NCBI RefSeq assembly: GCF_018499875.1
Contig: NZ_JAHBAY010000018.1
Span: 1 to 64,000, forward strand
Source: Kineosporia corallincola
GTDB lineage: Bacteria > Actinomycetota > Actinomycetes > Actinomycetales > Kineosporiaceae
DNA length: 64,000 bases
Reading direction: 5' to 3'
The translations under genes and the position numbers were made by a program. Below are positions 1 to 7,724 of this stretch, piece by piece. The first letter of the stretch is position 1. Every line of letters begins with the position of its first letter. Below the pieces are notes generated by a model, which saw only the letters and a list, made by a program, of their open reading frames with translations, had not been told where the DNA came from and searched no databases.

Positions 1-59
1 CGATACAGGCGCACGGCCCGATCGCGCAGTTCGTCCGGGTACTTCTTCGGTGCTGCCAT
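1..59 (-). CDS. IS3-family transposase OrfA, N-terminus only (cut by window edge)
   Basis: The minus strand from 59 reads an open N-terminus beginning MAAPKKYPDELRDRAVRLY, the typical opening of the HTH (OrfA) protein of actinobacterial IS3-family elements, which binds the IS ends and works with a frameshifted OrfB integrase. Only about 20 residues are in the window, so the DDE domain cannot be seen. A purine-rich stretch (GGGAGGGGG) lies about 8 bases before the ATG. Family assignment is from the characteristic opening and is moderately secure; completeness of the element is unknown. Confidence 0.65.
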   Translation of the reverse strand, partial: MAAPKKYPDELRDRAVRLY

Positions 60-125
60 CGTGGGTCCCCCTCCCGCGGTCATCAGACCACGATCGAACG
101 GCCCCAGGAAAGCGGGGGGACCTCA
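60..125 (-). mobile_element. Probable terminal region of the IS3-type element
   Basis: Between the transposase start and about position 125 the minus strand runs TGAGGTCCCCCCGC toward the gene, a TG-starting GC-rich end of the kind found at IS3 termini. I infer the element ends near 125. The other end is outside the window, so inverted repeats and a target-site duplication cannot be checked. Confidence 0.4.
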
Positions 126-138
126 CCCCCACCTTCCA

Positions 139-187
139 TGGATATAAACCATGCCACCTAGGGGCGAGATGGCAAGGTTTATATCCA
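139..187. repeat. 17-bp imperfect inverted repeat beside the IS end
   Basis: TGGATATAAACCATGCC (139-155) and GGCAAGGTTTATATCCA (171-187) are reverse complements with one mismatch, separated by 15 bases. It lies just outside the inferred IS end and is AT-rich in a GC-rich genome. It could be an operator, a transcription-stop hairpin for the XRE gene that ends at 280, or the end of another mobile element. A smaller repeat (ATCCAGG 183-189, CCTGGAT 198-204) overlaps its right arm. Confidence 0.6.
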
Positions 188-279
188 GGCATCACCACCT
201 GGATCGCCGGCCCACCACGATCGACCTCTTCCGGAGGGCATCCTCAGTGAGCTCAGGCATCAGTCTCAGCCGCGCACCG

Positions 280-1128
280 TTACCCCGGCGCCGTGGGCCC
301 GGACCGAGCTCGCCAGGAATCCTTTTCAATCTCAAGTCCGACAAGACGCCGCAAGTAACCGGGTCCTGTGCCTTCGGATGGATCAAACCATGTGAAGGGG
401 TGACGGCTGGCCAGGATGACACCCAAGAGTGGGTAGTTGTTGTACAGCGGCACTTCCCACTCGTCCCATCGGCACTGGTCGTCGAAGGAATCAGCCACGA
501 GGTCCCAGTCGTCGTCCGACAAGCCCTCGCCATCATCCAGGCGCCCGATGGCAACTCGGGGTGCGATGTCGTCGAACATCTCTGGCATGTCAGCCAGCTC
601 CGCCTGCGCGGCCGGTAACGCGGCGGCCATCAGTAGTTCGTCAAAGTAGCAGCCCGGGCGATCGAAAGGCAGTGTGCCGGATTCAATTTCGTCCGACACT
701 GCTCTACATCGCTCTCGAGCCTTCTCCGCCCACGCCCTGTTCTCGTTGACATAGATCATCACGCGAACATCGAATGATGCAAAAGGTTCAACTTCATGCA
801 GTGGCTCAACCGACGGATGCTTGAGCCATTCGCCAATATACAAGTCGGCCCACACGTCAAGGATGACCGCGATGGCACTGGCCTGCCTTGGAGTAAGCAC
901 AGGAGACTCCGCCCAGGCCTTCTCAAAGTTGGCAGCCCGTTCCGCCAAAGCCGTCCGGTGCGCCCTTTGTCCGTCCAGCACACCCTCACACTTCTTCCGG
1001 GTGGCGGAACCTACCGAAGATGCGTCTTCTTCCCACCGACGCCAGGTAGCCAGACTCACACCGGCTCGAGCCGCCGCTTGCGTCTGGGTAAGTCCGAGAC
1101 CTTCTCGATCCGCTCTTCTCGCGCCCAT
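280..1128 (-). CDS. XRE-family HTH transcriptional regulator, unknown target
   Basis: A 282-residue protein. Residues about 11-47 form a Cro/C1-type helix-turn-helix (GLTQTQAAARAGVSLATWRRW). The remainder, rich in Trp and acidic residues, matches no family I recognise. I take the ATG at 1128 rather than upstream in-frame starts, because the longer frame would run through the promoter palindrome and the neighbouring tRNA. Base composition and codons (ATA, AAA, AAT) are less GC-rich than the rest of the window, and an IS3 end and a tRNA 3' end flank it, so acquisition is likely. A perfect palindrome inside its promoter suggests autoregulation. The -10 box lies so close to the ATG that the transcript is probably leaderless. 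Its target beyond itself is unknown. Confidence 0.75.
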   Translation of the reverse strand: MGARRADREGLGLTQTQAAARAGVSLATWRRWEEDASSVGSATRKKCEGVLDGQRAHRTALAERAANFEKAWAESPVLTPRQASAIAVILDVWADLYIGEWLKHPSVEPLHEVEPFASFDVRVMIYVNENRAWAEKARERCRAVSDEIESGTLPFDRPGCYFDELLMAAALPAAQAELADMPEMFDDIAPRVAIGRLDDGEGLSDDDWDLVADSFDDQCRWDEWEVPLYNNYPLLGVILASRHPFTWFDPSEGTGPGYLRRLVGLEIEKDSWRARSGPTAPG

Positions 1129-1133
1129 GCCAC

Positions 1134-1163
1134 CAAAGTATTGACTACTCAGTGAGTAGTCAA
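1134..1163 (-). promoter_or_regulatory. Leaderless promoter with a perfect palindromic operator for the XRE gene
   Basis: TTGACTACTCA (1141-1151) and TGAGTAGTCAA (1153-1163) are perfect reverse complements around a central G, making a 23-bp palindrome. On the minus strand the outer TTGACT serves as a -35 box; 17 bases further on is TACTTT, a plausible -10, followed six bases later by the ATG at 1128. The palindrome thus fills the -35 box and spacer, an arrangement expected of an autorepressor site, and the transcript would start at or next to the start codon. Confidence 0.7.
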
Positions 1164-1338
1164 GACGGACGCGAATCGCTCGGCACGTGCGAACCAACCC
1201 AAGATCGTCGTCTGACCGCGGGCACCTGGGCCCCGATGGTTGCTCTCTGATGGCTTCGGCCATTCGCGAGAGCGCGAAACCATGGGCGGGATGACGGTGG
1301 CCCGAGCCAGTACCAGCCCTCGATGGCCCCAAACAAGA

Positions 1339-1370
1339 CGAACTCCCAGATCTCTCGACCTGGGAGTTCG
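1339..1370 (-). terminator. Terminator hairpin downstream of tRNA-Ala copy 1
   Basis: CGAACTCCCAG (1339-1349) pairs perfectly with CTGGGAGTTCG (1360-1370), an 11-bp stem with a 10-base loop, followed on the minus strand by a T-rich stretch (TCTTGTTT). It lies 12 bases past the tRNA 3' end, as expected of an intrinsic terminator. Confidence 0.8.
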
Positions 1371-1379
1371 TGATATTGC

Positions 1380-1454
<75 letters not shown>

Positions 1455-1569
1455 GCCCCTGGATCCGGCCCGCCGAGGCGGTCCCTTGCTCAGGAAGCTC
1501 CATGAGCATATCCCACTCCGGGGACTGCTCCGGACCACCCCTCCCGGCGAGCCGGATCCGGTGCCGCGA

Positions 1570-3162
1570 TCAGCTCGCGTAGGTCTCGAACTCGGTGATC
1601 TTCGTGGTGCCCGTGGCCGTGACGACCTCGAAGGTGAGTCGCTTGGTCGAGACCGGGGTGAAGGTCTTCTTGCCGGAGTTCGTGCCGGTGGAGATCGTCT
1701 TGCCGTTGGTCTCGTCGATCAGCTTCCAGGAAGTGATCTTGCTGCCCGAGGCTTCCTTGATCACGATGGAGCCGACGGTCGTGGCGCCCGACCACTTGAC
1801 CGAGATGTCACCGGTGTTGCCGGTCGGCGTCCAGTAGGTGCTCTCGTCGCCGTCGATGACGTTGCCGTAGCTGGTGCCCGAGACCTTGCTGCTGCCGTCG
1901 GCGCCGGCGCCGAGCGAGAGGTTGGTGCCCGAGCCGGACGAGCTGCTCGTCGTGGTCACCGGCGTGGAGGTGGTCGGGGCGGCGGAGGTGGTCGGCGTGG
2001 TGGTGCTGCCGCTGCCGTCCGACACGGCCAGGCCGGTGCCGGCACCCGCGGTCGCCTTCACGATCGACGGGATCTTGGACGCGTCGTCGAGGGTGGTGCT
2101 GTAGGGCACCGTGACCGTGCCGGTCGACGTCATGCTGGAGCCGGCCGGGAAGTTCTCGCTGTCGGCCGAGGTCCAGGTGACGTTGTCGAGCACGTTGCCC
2201 GACGTCTGGTAGGTGCCCTTCAGGTTGGTGTAGAAGGTGCCCAGGACGTTCTTCGAGTCCTTGAAGTAGTTGTTCTGCACCAGGGCCTTGCCGCCGTTGC
2301 GCGGGTTGATGCCCGACTTGGTCAGGCCCTCGTAGTAGTTGTTGTAGATGTGCGCCGTGGCCGCACGCAGCAGCGGGGTGCGCGAATCGATGTTCTGGTA
2401 GTAGTTGTGGTGGTAGGTCACCGGGCCGTTGCCGGTGTCCGAGTCGCTCGACCCGACCAGGCCACCACGGCCCGAGTTACGCAGGATGCTGTACGACAGG
2501 GTGACGTACTGGGTGCCCGACTTCATGTCGAAAAGCGCGTCGTAGCCGTCGTCCTCGCCACCCGAGGCCTCGAGGGTCAGGTGGTCGGCCCAGACGTTGT
2601 GCACGTCGGACTCCATGCCGACCGCGTCACCACCGTTGGAGGTGGGCGAACCGGACTTCTTCACGTTCTTGACCGTGAGGTTCTGGAGGATGACGTTGCT
2701 GGAATCCCGGATGTGGATGCCGATCTGGTCGAACACGGCGCTGCTGCCGACGCCGACCAGGGTGACGTTGCTGATGCCCTTGAGCTCGATCACGCCGGCC
2801 GCGGTGTTGCAGCTGCCGGAGACCTTCGCCGTGTTGCCGACCGTGATGGTGCCCTTCACCTGGATGGTGATGGGCGTGTCCTCGCTGGCCCAGCCGCACA
2901 GCGCCTCGTGGATCTGGGTGCCGGTGGTGGCGGTCACGGTGGTGCCACCGGCGCCACCGGTGGTGCCACCGTTCTGCGCCGCGAAGCCGGTCGCGCCGGC
3001 ACTGGCCGCCGTGGTGGAGGCGGGCTCGCTGGCGTTGGCCCCCTGGAGGTTGACCACCGCCGCCGTCGCCACACCGGCGACCGCGATCACACCTGCGCCA
3101 CCGATGCCCAGTACGCGCTTGCCCCGTCGCTTCATCGTTTTCGTCCAGCCTCTCATCGACAT
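1570..3162 (-). CDS. Secreted pectate lyase (PL1 family) with C-terminal carbohydrate-binding-like domain
   Basis: A 530-residue exported enzyme that should cleave de-esterified polygalacturonan by beta-elimination, giving 4,5-unsaturated oligogalacturonides. A basic N-terminus (KRRGKR) and hydrophobic run to about residue 44 form the signal peptide. Residues about 65-395 show the parallel beta-helix pattern of PL1: NVTLVGVG, NVWADHLTLE, a D-rich calcium-binding stretch (GEDDGYDALFDMKSG) and DSRTPLLR, containing the conserved catalytic-type Arg. A Ser/Thr/Pro linker (about 395-425) leads to a roughly 105-residue beta-rich domain resembling discoidin (F5/8 type C)-like modules. The ATG at 3162 has a GGGG stretch 8 bases upstream; an internal ATG (MKRRGKR) nine residues later is possible. 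It probably feeds the uronate pathway at 13.5-22 kb. Confidence 0.88.
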   Translation of the reverse strand: MSMRGWTKTMKRRGKRVLGIGGAGVIAVAGVATAAVVNLQGANASEPASTTAASAGATGFAAQNGGTTGGAGGTTVTATTGTQIHEALCGWASEDTPITIQVKGTITVGNTAKVSGSCNTAAGVIELKGISNVTLVGVGSSAVFDQIGIHIRDSSNVILQNLTVKNVKKSGSPTSNGGDAVGMESDVHNVWADHLTLEASGGEDDGYDALFDMKSGTQYVTLSYSILRNSGRGGLVGSSDSDTGNGPVTYHHNYYQNIDSRTPLLRAATAHIYNNYYEGLTKSGINPRNGGKALVQNNYFKDSKNVLGTFYTNLKGTYQTSGNVLDNVTWTSADSENFPAGSSMTSTGTVTVPYSTTLDDASKIPSIVKATAGAGTGLAVSDGSGSTTTPTTSAAPTTSTPVTTTSSSSGSGTNLSLGAGADGSSKVSGTSYGNVIDGDESTYWTPTGNTGDISVKWSGATTVGSIVIKEASGSKITSWKLIDETNGKTISTGTNSGKKTFTPVSTKRLTFEVVTATGTTKITEFETYAS

Positions 3163-3234
3163 CCGGCGCCCCTGCGGGCCTCGTTCATGCCATCAGTCGG
3201 AGGAGGTGCATCGAAAGTTGCCCGAGAAGGCGAA

Positions 3235-3245
3235 GTTTCCGAAAC
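3235..3245. promoter_or_regulatory. GTTTC-C-GAAAC palindrome upstream of the pectate lyase
   Basis: A perfect 11-bp palindrome lies 73 bases upstream of the lyase start, in a region with further CGAAA/TTTCG elements. The GAAAC/GTTTC half-sites resemble those near the eda promoter and upstream of the MFS operon, which would fit a shared uronate-responsive regulator. The match is short and the inference is weak. Confidence 0.35.
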
Positions 3246-3335
3246 GAAGTTGCATGATCACGAAAAGTAGATACGAGGTAGAGCATTCCCGGAGGGCTTG
3301 AGTAAAGGGGACGTCAACACAAGCATGTGTCTTTC

Positions 3336-3627
3336 ATGGCCGCCGTCGTCAGTGCCCTCCTTCTGGCCGGAATCGTTGTGGCCATGGCCGATTCGGCACG
3401 GGCCGTCACCTGGGACCGCGGTGCCGAGGTGCACGCCGGCTGAGGCGGCGGCCGGCTCTGTGCCGGCCCGAGGAGCTGGAAGGTGCGCACCCGCGACGAG
3501 GCCACGGACGGCTACTACGTGCAGTCGAGGTACTCCTCGAAGGACGTGTCCGCCGGCGCAGCACCTCGCCGAGCCCGGCCTCCGGCTCCACCGCGGCGAC
3601 GGCCGCTACCTCGCCCTGCCGCGCTGA
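3336..3627 (+). pseudogene. Decayed gene for a small secreted protein
   Basis: An ATG at 3336 starts a convincing signal peptide (SALLLAGIVVAMADSARA) followed by VTWDRGAEVHAG, then an in-frame TGA at 3441-3443. The same frame continues plausibly past the stop (GRLCAGPRSWKVRTRDEATD, then GYYVQSRYSSKD). A one-base shift near 3560 then gives a natural-looking end, EPGLRLHRGDGRYLALPR, stopping at 3627. The original product would be a roughly 97-residue exported protein of unknown function. I see one nonsense mutation and one frameshift, so it is probably a pseudogene; sequencing error is the alternative. Confidence 0.5.
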
Positions 3628-3829
3628 TCGCGCGGCGCACCGTGGATCAGGAGACGCCGGGTCCCGGCCCGGCCCCTTCCCGCCGCGCCGATCGGTTCAC
3701 GGCGTCCAACGGTGGACGACGAGGAGCCCGGCCCCACCGCCCTCCGTCCGGACGACCGGGACTTGCTAGTTTGTCCCGTTCCGGCGCCATGGACGGGCGC
3801 GGGCAGGTGGCGAAGGGACGCGCGGGCGG

Positions 3830-5506
3830 ATGGGTGACGATCCACGTCCGGGCCCGGGGCCGCTCACCGCCCCGGAGACCCGCCACTCGCCCTGGGCCAC
3901 CGTGCACACCCGCAGGACCGTGCTGGCTGTCGTGCACAACGTCACCGCGGCCACCCGCCTGCTCGATGTACTCGGCGTGGTCGGCGGCGACGAGCGGGTG
4001 CAGCTGGTGTTCACCGTGATCGGCTCGTCGGCCTTCACCGACGGCACCGACGACTTCCTGCTGGACTGCGGCATCGTGCCGACGCCCTGGGACGAGGCCG
4101 TGAAAGCCCCGGTGGACCTGGTGATCTCGGCCAGTTACGGCGGTGACCTGCAACTGCTGAAGGCGCCGGTCGTGGTGGTTCCGCACGGCATGGGCTACAA
4201 CAAGTATCTGCGCCGGGCCGGGAGCGACCAGCCCGGGCAGGTTTTCGGCCTGTCGCCCGAATGGCTGCTGCACGACGGGCAACTGATTCCCGAGCTGGTC
4301 GTGCTGTCGCACCCGGAACAGCTCGACCGGTTGCGCCTGGCCAGCCCGGCGGCGGCCGAGAAGGCCCTGCTGGCCGGTGATCCCTGCCTGGACCGGATGC
4401 TCGCGGCGGCCCCGCTGCGGCCGGTGTACCGGCGCGCGCTCGGGGTGGGCGACGGGCAGAAGCTGGTGATGGTGTCGTCCACCTGGGGCGACGCCTCCCT
4501 GTTCGGGCAGGACCCGGCACTGATCCGGCGGCTGGCCGCCCGGCTGCCGCTGGACGAGTACCGGATCGTGGTGGCCCTGCACCCGAATGTCTGGGCCTGG
4601 CACAGTTCCTGGCAGATCAGCAGGTGGACCGAGGACTGCCGGCGCTCCGGCGTGCGGGTGCTGCCGGCCCGGGAGGGCTGGCAGGCCGCGCTGGTCGCGG
4701 CCGACGTGGTGATCGGCGACCACGGCTCGGTCACCTTCTACGGGGCCGCGGTCGGACGCCCGGTGCTGCTGGCGTCGGCCCCGCACGATCGGGTGGACCC
4801 GCGCTCACCGATCGCGATGCTGCTGCGGACCGCGGACCGGCTGCATCCCACCGACGACCTGCCCGGCCAGATCGAGCGGGTCACGGCCGGGCACGATCCG
4901 GCGCGGTGGCGGGCGATCACCGACCTGGCGTCGTCCACCCCCGGTCGCTCGGGAGAACTGTTGCGCGAGGCGGTCTATCGGCTGCTCGGCCTGGACGAGC
5001 CGCCCTGGCCGGCCGACTCCCGGGCCGCGGCGGTACCGCCCGCGCAGGAACGCACCGTCACGGCCCGGCTGGTGCGGGCCGAACCGGACGACGACGGCAC
5101 GCGCATCGTGCGGCTGCCCGCCGAGGTCTCGATGGCGTCCGGGCCGGTGACGGACGGGCACGTGGTGGTGGACGCGCGCGAACCGCTGCGGCGCTGGCTG
5201 GATCTGGCCGACGTGGTGGTGGTGGACGACGACGCGGACCTGGCCGCGGTACTGGACGGCCTGCCCGGGTGCCTGCTCGGCACCGCGCCGCTGGGCCCGG
5301 ACCGGCGGGACTGGGTGGTGCGCACCCGCGACGGTCGTGGACTGCGGTTCAGCGGGTTCAGCGCGGCGCCGGGGCAGGACGGACGGGTGTGGGCCTCGGT
5401 GGTGTACGCCTGGCTGGCGGGCGGACGGGACCTGGGCGATCTGCCCGGGCGGTCACGGGTTCGGCTCGGCGGACGGGTCGTCGAGGCCGTCGTGTCGCCC
5501 TGCTGA
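3830..5506 (+). CDS. GT-B-like protein related to CDP-glycerol glycerophosphotransferases
   Basis: A 558-residue cytosolic protein. The first ~380 residues read as a two-Rossmann GT-B fold: VVHNVTAATRLLDVL at the N-terminus, VVVVPHGMGYNKYL, VMVSSTWGDASLF, VVALHPNVWAWHS, and VVIGDHGSVTFYGAAVGRPV near the donor site. The H-x-S-V/T-F pattern and the HGxG motif resemble the CDP-glycerol glycerophosphotransferase/polysaccharide synthase group. The C-terminal ~170 residues are a separate region with VVVVDDDADL. No teichoic acid genes are nearby, so the acceptor is unknown. Its last 54 bases overlap the convergent STAND NTPase gene tail to tail. Fold assignment is moderate; function is not established. 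Confidence 0.65.
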   Translation: MGDDPRPGPGPLTAPETRHSPWATVHTRRTVLAVVHNVTAATRLLDVLGVVGGDERVQLVFTVIGSSAFTDGTDDFLLDCGIVPTPWDEAVKAPVDLVISASYGGDLQLLKAPVVVVPHGMGYNKYLRRAGSDQPGQVFGLSPEWLLHDGQLIPELVVLSHPEQLDRLRLASPAAAEKALLAGDPCLDRMLAAAPLRPVYRRALGVGDGQKLVMVSSTWGDASLFGQDPALIRRLAARLPLDEYRIVVALHPNVWAWHSSWQISRWTEDCRRSGVRVLPAREGWQAALVAADVVIGDHGSVTFYGAAVGRPVLLASAPHDRVDPRSPIAMLLRTADRLHPTDDLPGQIERVTAGHDPARWRAITDLASSTPGRSGELLREAVYRLLGLDEPPWPADSRAAAVPPAQERTVTARLVRAEPDDDGTRIVRLPAEVSMASGPVTDGHVVVDAREPLRRWLDLADVVVVDDDADLAAVLDGLPGCLLGTAPLGPDRRDWVVRTRDGRGLRFSGFSAAPGQDGRVWASVVYAWLAGGRDLGDLPGRSRVRLGGRVVEAVVSPC

Positions 5507-7642
5507 CGCGAGTCTGGCCGTGAGCCGCTCGACCTCCGGCAGCAGGTCGCCGGCCCGGGCCACGGCCAGGGCGTCCTGATAGGCGGTGACGGCGGCCCGC
5601 GGGTCGTTCCGGGCCAGGCCCAGATCGCCCAGTGCCTCCAGGGCCAGCACGCAGTCGAACGGGCGCCGCAGGGCGAGCAGGGCGGTCAGGGCGGTCAGCG
5701 CCCGGTTCAGCGTGCCGGCCGCCTCGTCGTAGGAGCCCAGGCCGGTGAGGGCCCGGCCGAGGTGGATCCGGGTCTTGGCGGCGTTGTGGCCGTCCGGCGG
5801 GTCGAGGGCCTCGAAGGCGGACAGCGCCTCGCCCAGCAGGGGCACAGCGGCCTGCGGGGTCTCGGCCCGGGCCAGGTGCAGGCGGGCCAGGGCCACGCGG
5901 CGTTCCTGGCCGAGGTCGAGGGCCCGGGACAGGTTCTCGCGCAGCACCTCCCGGGCGTCGGTGGTCTTGCCCAGGGCCAGCCGGGCCAGGCCCAGCGCCT
6001 CCAGCACGGTGGCCTCCAGCTCCGGCCGGCCACTGGCCCGGGCCGGGGTGAGCGCCTGCTCGAACAGCGGCTCGGCCTGCTCCGGCTGCCCCAGGTGCAG
6101 GTGCGGGAAGCCGAGCTGGGTGCGGATCAGCGCGACCAGGGCCGGGTCGCCCAGCCGGTCGGCGGCCTCCAGGGCGAGCTGGTTGACGGCGATCTGGTCG
6201 GCCAGGTGCTTGCCCTGCTCGTGCAGCGGCCACAGCATCACGGCGAGCAGGCAGACGTCTTCGGAATCGCCCTGCCGGTGCAGCGACTCGACGCAGGCCC
6301 GCAGGGTGGAGCGCTCGGCCTCCAGCCAGGCCCGGGCCTGCTCGGAGGTGAGCGAGGTGAGTGCGGTGGACGGCGTGCGGGCGGGGAACAGCAGCACGTC
6401 CCAGCCGCGCAGCGGCATCATGGCGTGCCCGGCCCGCACCGCATTGTCGGTGTAATAGGCCAGCATCCGGCGCAGCACGACCTGGTCACCCGGGCCGTCA
6501 GCATCGCCAGGACCGTCGGGCAGATGCCAGCCGATCAGCTGGTGCAGCCGGTACCGCTGGGTGCCGTCGCGCTCGGTCTCCTCGGCCAGGTGCAGGTCAC
6601 GGATCTCGTCGAGGGCGTCACGCACCTGGTCGGCGGGCAGCCCCAGCCCGGCGGCGAGCGCGGGCACGGTGGCCCCGGCCGGGCCCGGGTGCAGGTGCAG
6701 CGCCCGGCAGCAGGCCCGCGCGGTGGGGCCCAGCCGCCGGAAGGCGTCGGCGAAAACGCTCACGTCGTGCTCCGTTCCGGGATCGGCGGCGCCGAGCACC
6801 CGTCGGCGTCGTTCGGTGTCGTGCAGGTCGTCGAGCAGTCGCGACAACGGCCGGGACGGGCGGGCGTTGGTGGTGGCGGCCAGCACCCACATGGCCATCG
6901 GCAGGCCGTCGCACAGGTCGATCAGGTCGCGGACGGCGGCGGGCTCGGCCGCGACCCGCTCGGCGCCGATCAGCCCGGCGAGCAGTTCGCCGGCGAAGGC
7001 CGGGTCGAGCAGCGGCACCTCGAGCAGCGCGGCGCGCTCGCCGAACAGGCCGTTGATCCGGCCCGGCGAGGTGAACAGCACGGTGGACCCGCCGGGTGCG
7101 GGCAGGAACGGCCGGATCTGCGCGGCGCTCCAGACGTTCTCCAGCACGATCGCGATCCGGCGGCCGGCCGACCAGCTGCGGAAGCGGGCGGCCAGGCCGT
7201 CGGCGGTGCCCGGCAGACCCTCGGCGGTGTAGCCGACCTCGAGCAGGAACTCGCGCAGTTTGCCGGCCACCAGCCCCGGGTCGGCCGGGCCGGCGCCGAG
7301 GTCGGCGTGGAACGCGCCGTCCGGGTGATCGGCGGCGTGGGCGTGCAGCCAGTGCCGTGCGACGGTGCGTTTGCCCACGCCGGGCGGGCCGTGGAAGCCG
7401 ACGACGGCGACCTGGCCGGCGTCGCGGGCGGTGGTGACGGCCAGGTCGACGGCGGCGAGCGTGGGACCCCGGTCGGTGAAGACCGGGGTGGGGCCAGGCA
7501 CCTGGCGGGGCACCGTGCGGGGTTGCGCCGCGGTGTTCAGGTAGAGGTTCTGGATCTGGTGGGCCTGCACCAGGTTGTGCACCGTGCTGGAGCTGACCAG
7601 GTTGCCGGTGGTGCCTCGCGTGCTCAGGCCGACCTCGTCCAC
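5453..7642 (-). CDS. STAND (NB-ARC-like) NTPase with C-terminal TPR-like repeats
   Basis: A 729-residue signal-transduction NTPase. N-terminal residues about 15-40 carry a short beta-type element (STVHNLVQAHQIQNLYLN) common in actinobacterial STAND proteins. The Walker A is GPPGVGKRT (about 85-93). The Walker B position reads IAIVLENV, with Glu-Asn where NB-ARC proteins normally have Asp-Asp. A GLPMAM motif (for GLPLA) follows. From about residue 450 to the end are alpha-helical TPR-like repeats (LGQPEQAEPLFEQAL, LGSYDEAAGTLNRAL). No effector domain is fused. I chose GTG 7642 because GGAGGT lies five bases upstream. The longer frame from 7708 would translate a 13-bp hairpin, better explained as regulatory. 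Such proteins act in regulation or in defence; the role here is unknown. Confidence 0.8.
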   Translation of the reverse strand: MDEVGLSTRGTTGNLVSSSTVHNLVQAHQIQNLYLNTAAQPRTVPRQVPGPTPVFTDRGPTLAAVDLAVTTARDAGQVAVVGFHGPPGVGKRTVARHWLHAHAADHPDGAFHADLGAGPADPGLVAGKLREFLLEVGYTAEGLPGTADGLAARFRSWSAGRRIAIVLENVWSAAQIRPFLPAPGGSTVLFTSPGRINGLFGERAALLEVPLLDPAFAGELLAGLIGAERVAAEPAAVRDLIDLCDGLPMAMWVLAATTNARPSRPLSRLLDDLHDTERRRRVLGAADPGTEHDVSVFADAFRRLGPTARACCRALHLHPGPAGATVPALAAGLGLPADQVRDALDEIRDLHLAEETERDGTQRYRLHQLIGWHLPDGPGDADGPGDQVVLRRMLAYYTDNAVRAGHAMMPLRGWDVLLFPARTPSTALTSLTSEQARAWLEAERSTLRACVESLHRQGDSEDVCLLAVMLWPLHEQGKHLADQIAVNQLALEAADRLGDPALVALIRTQLGFPHLHLGQPEQAEPLFEQALTPARASGRPELEATVLEALGLARLALGKTTDAREVLRENLSRALDLGQERRVALARLHLARAETPQAAVPLLGEALSAFEALDPPDGHNAAKTRIHLGRALTGLGSYDEAAGTLNRALTALTALLALRRPFDCVLALEALGDLGLARNDPRAAVTAYQDALAVARAGDLLPEVERLTARLASAGRHDGLDDPSAEPNP

Positions 7643-7666
7643 CCGACCTCCATCCTCGACATCCTC

Positions 7667-7697
7667 GACGGTTGAGCCCACAAGGGGCTCAACCGTC
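7667..7697 (-). promoter_or_regulatory. 13-bp perfect inverted repeat upstream of the STAND NTPase
   Basis: GACGGTTGAGCCC (7667-7679) and GGGCTCAACCGTC (7685-7697) are perfect reverse complements with a 5-base loop. They lie 25 bases upstream of the GTG start, with TTGACG at the outer edge as a possible -35. It could be an operator or an RNA hairpin in the leader. It could also end transcription from the TIM-barrel operon that stops at 7725, since it lies downstream of that gene; no T-run follows. Confidence 0.6.
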
Positions 7698-7724
7698 AAG
7701 AATGCCACCTAAGGCGCAGGGCGG

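Noticed and set aside
3647-4786. 379-codon minus-strand frame opposite the GT-B-like gene
   Set aside because: Low-complexity antisense reading; the plus-strand frame has clear motifs and a longer intact frame.
5762-7675. 637-codon plus-strand frame opposite the STAND NTPase
   Set aside because: Gln/Gly/Arg-rich antisense shadow without recognisable domains.
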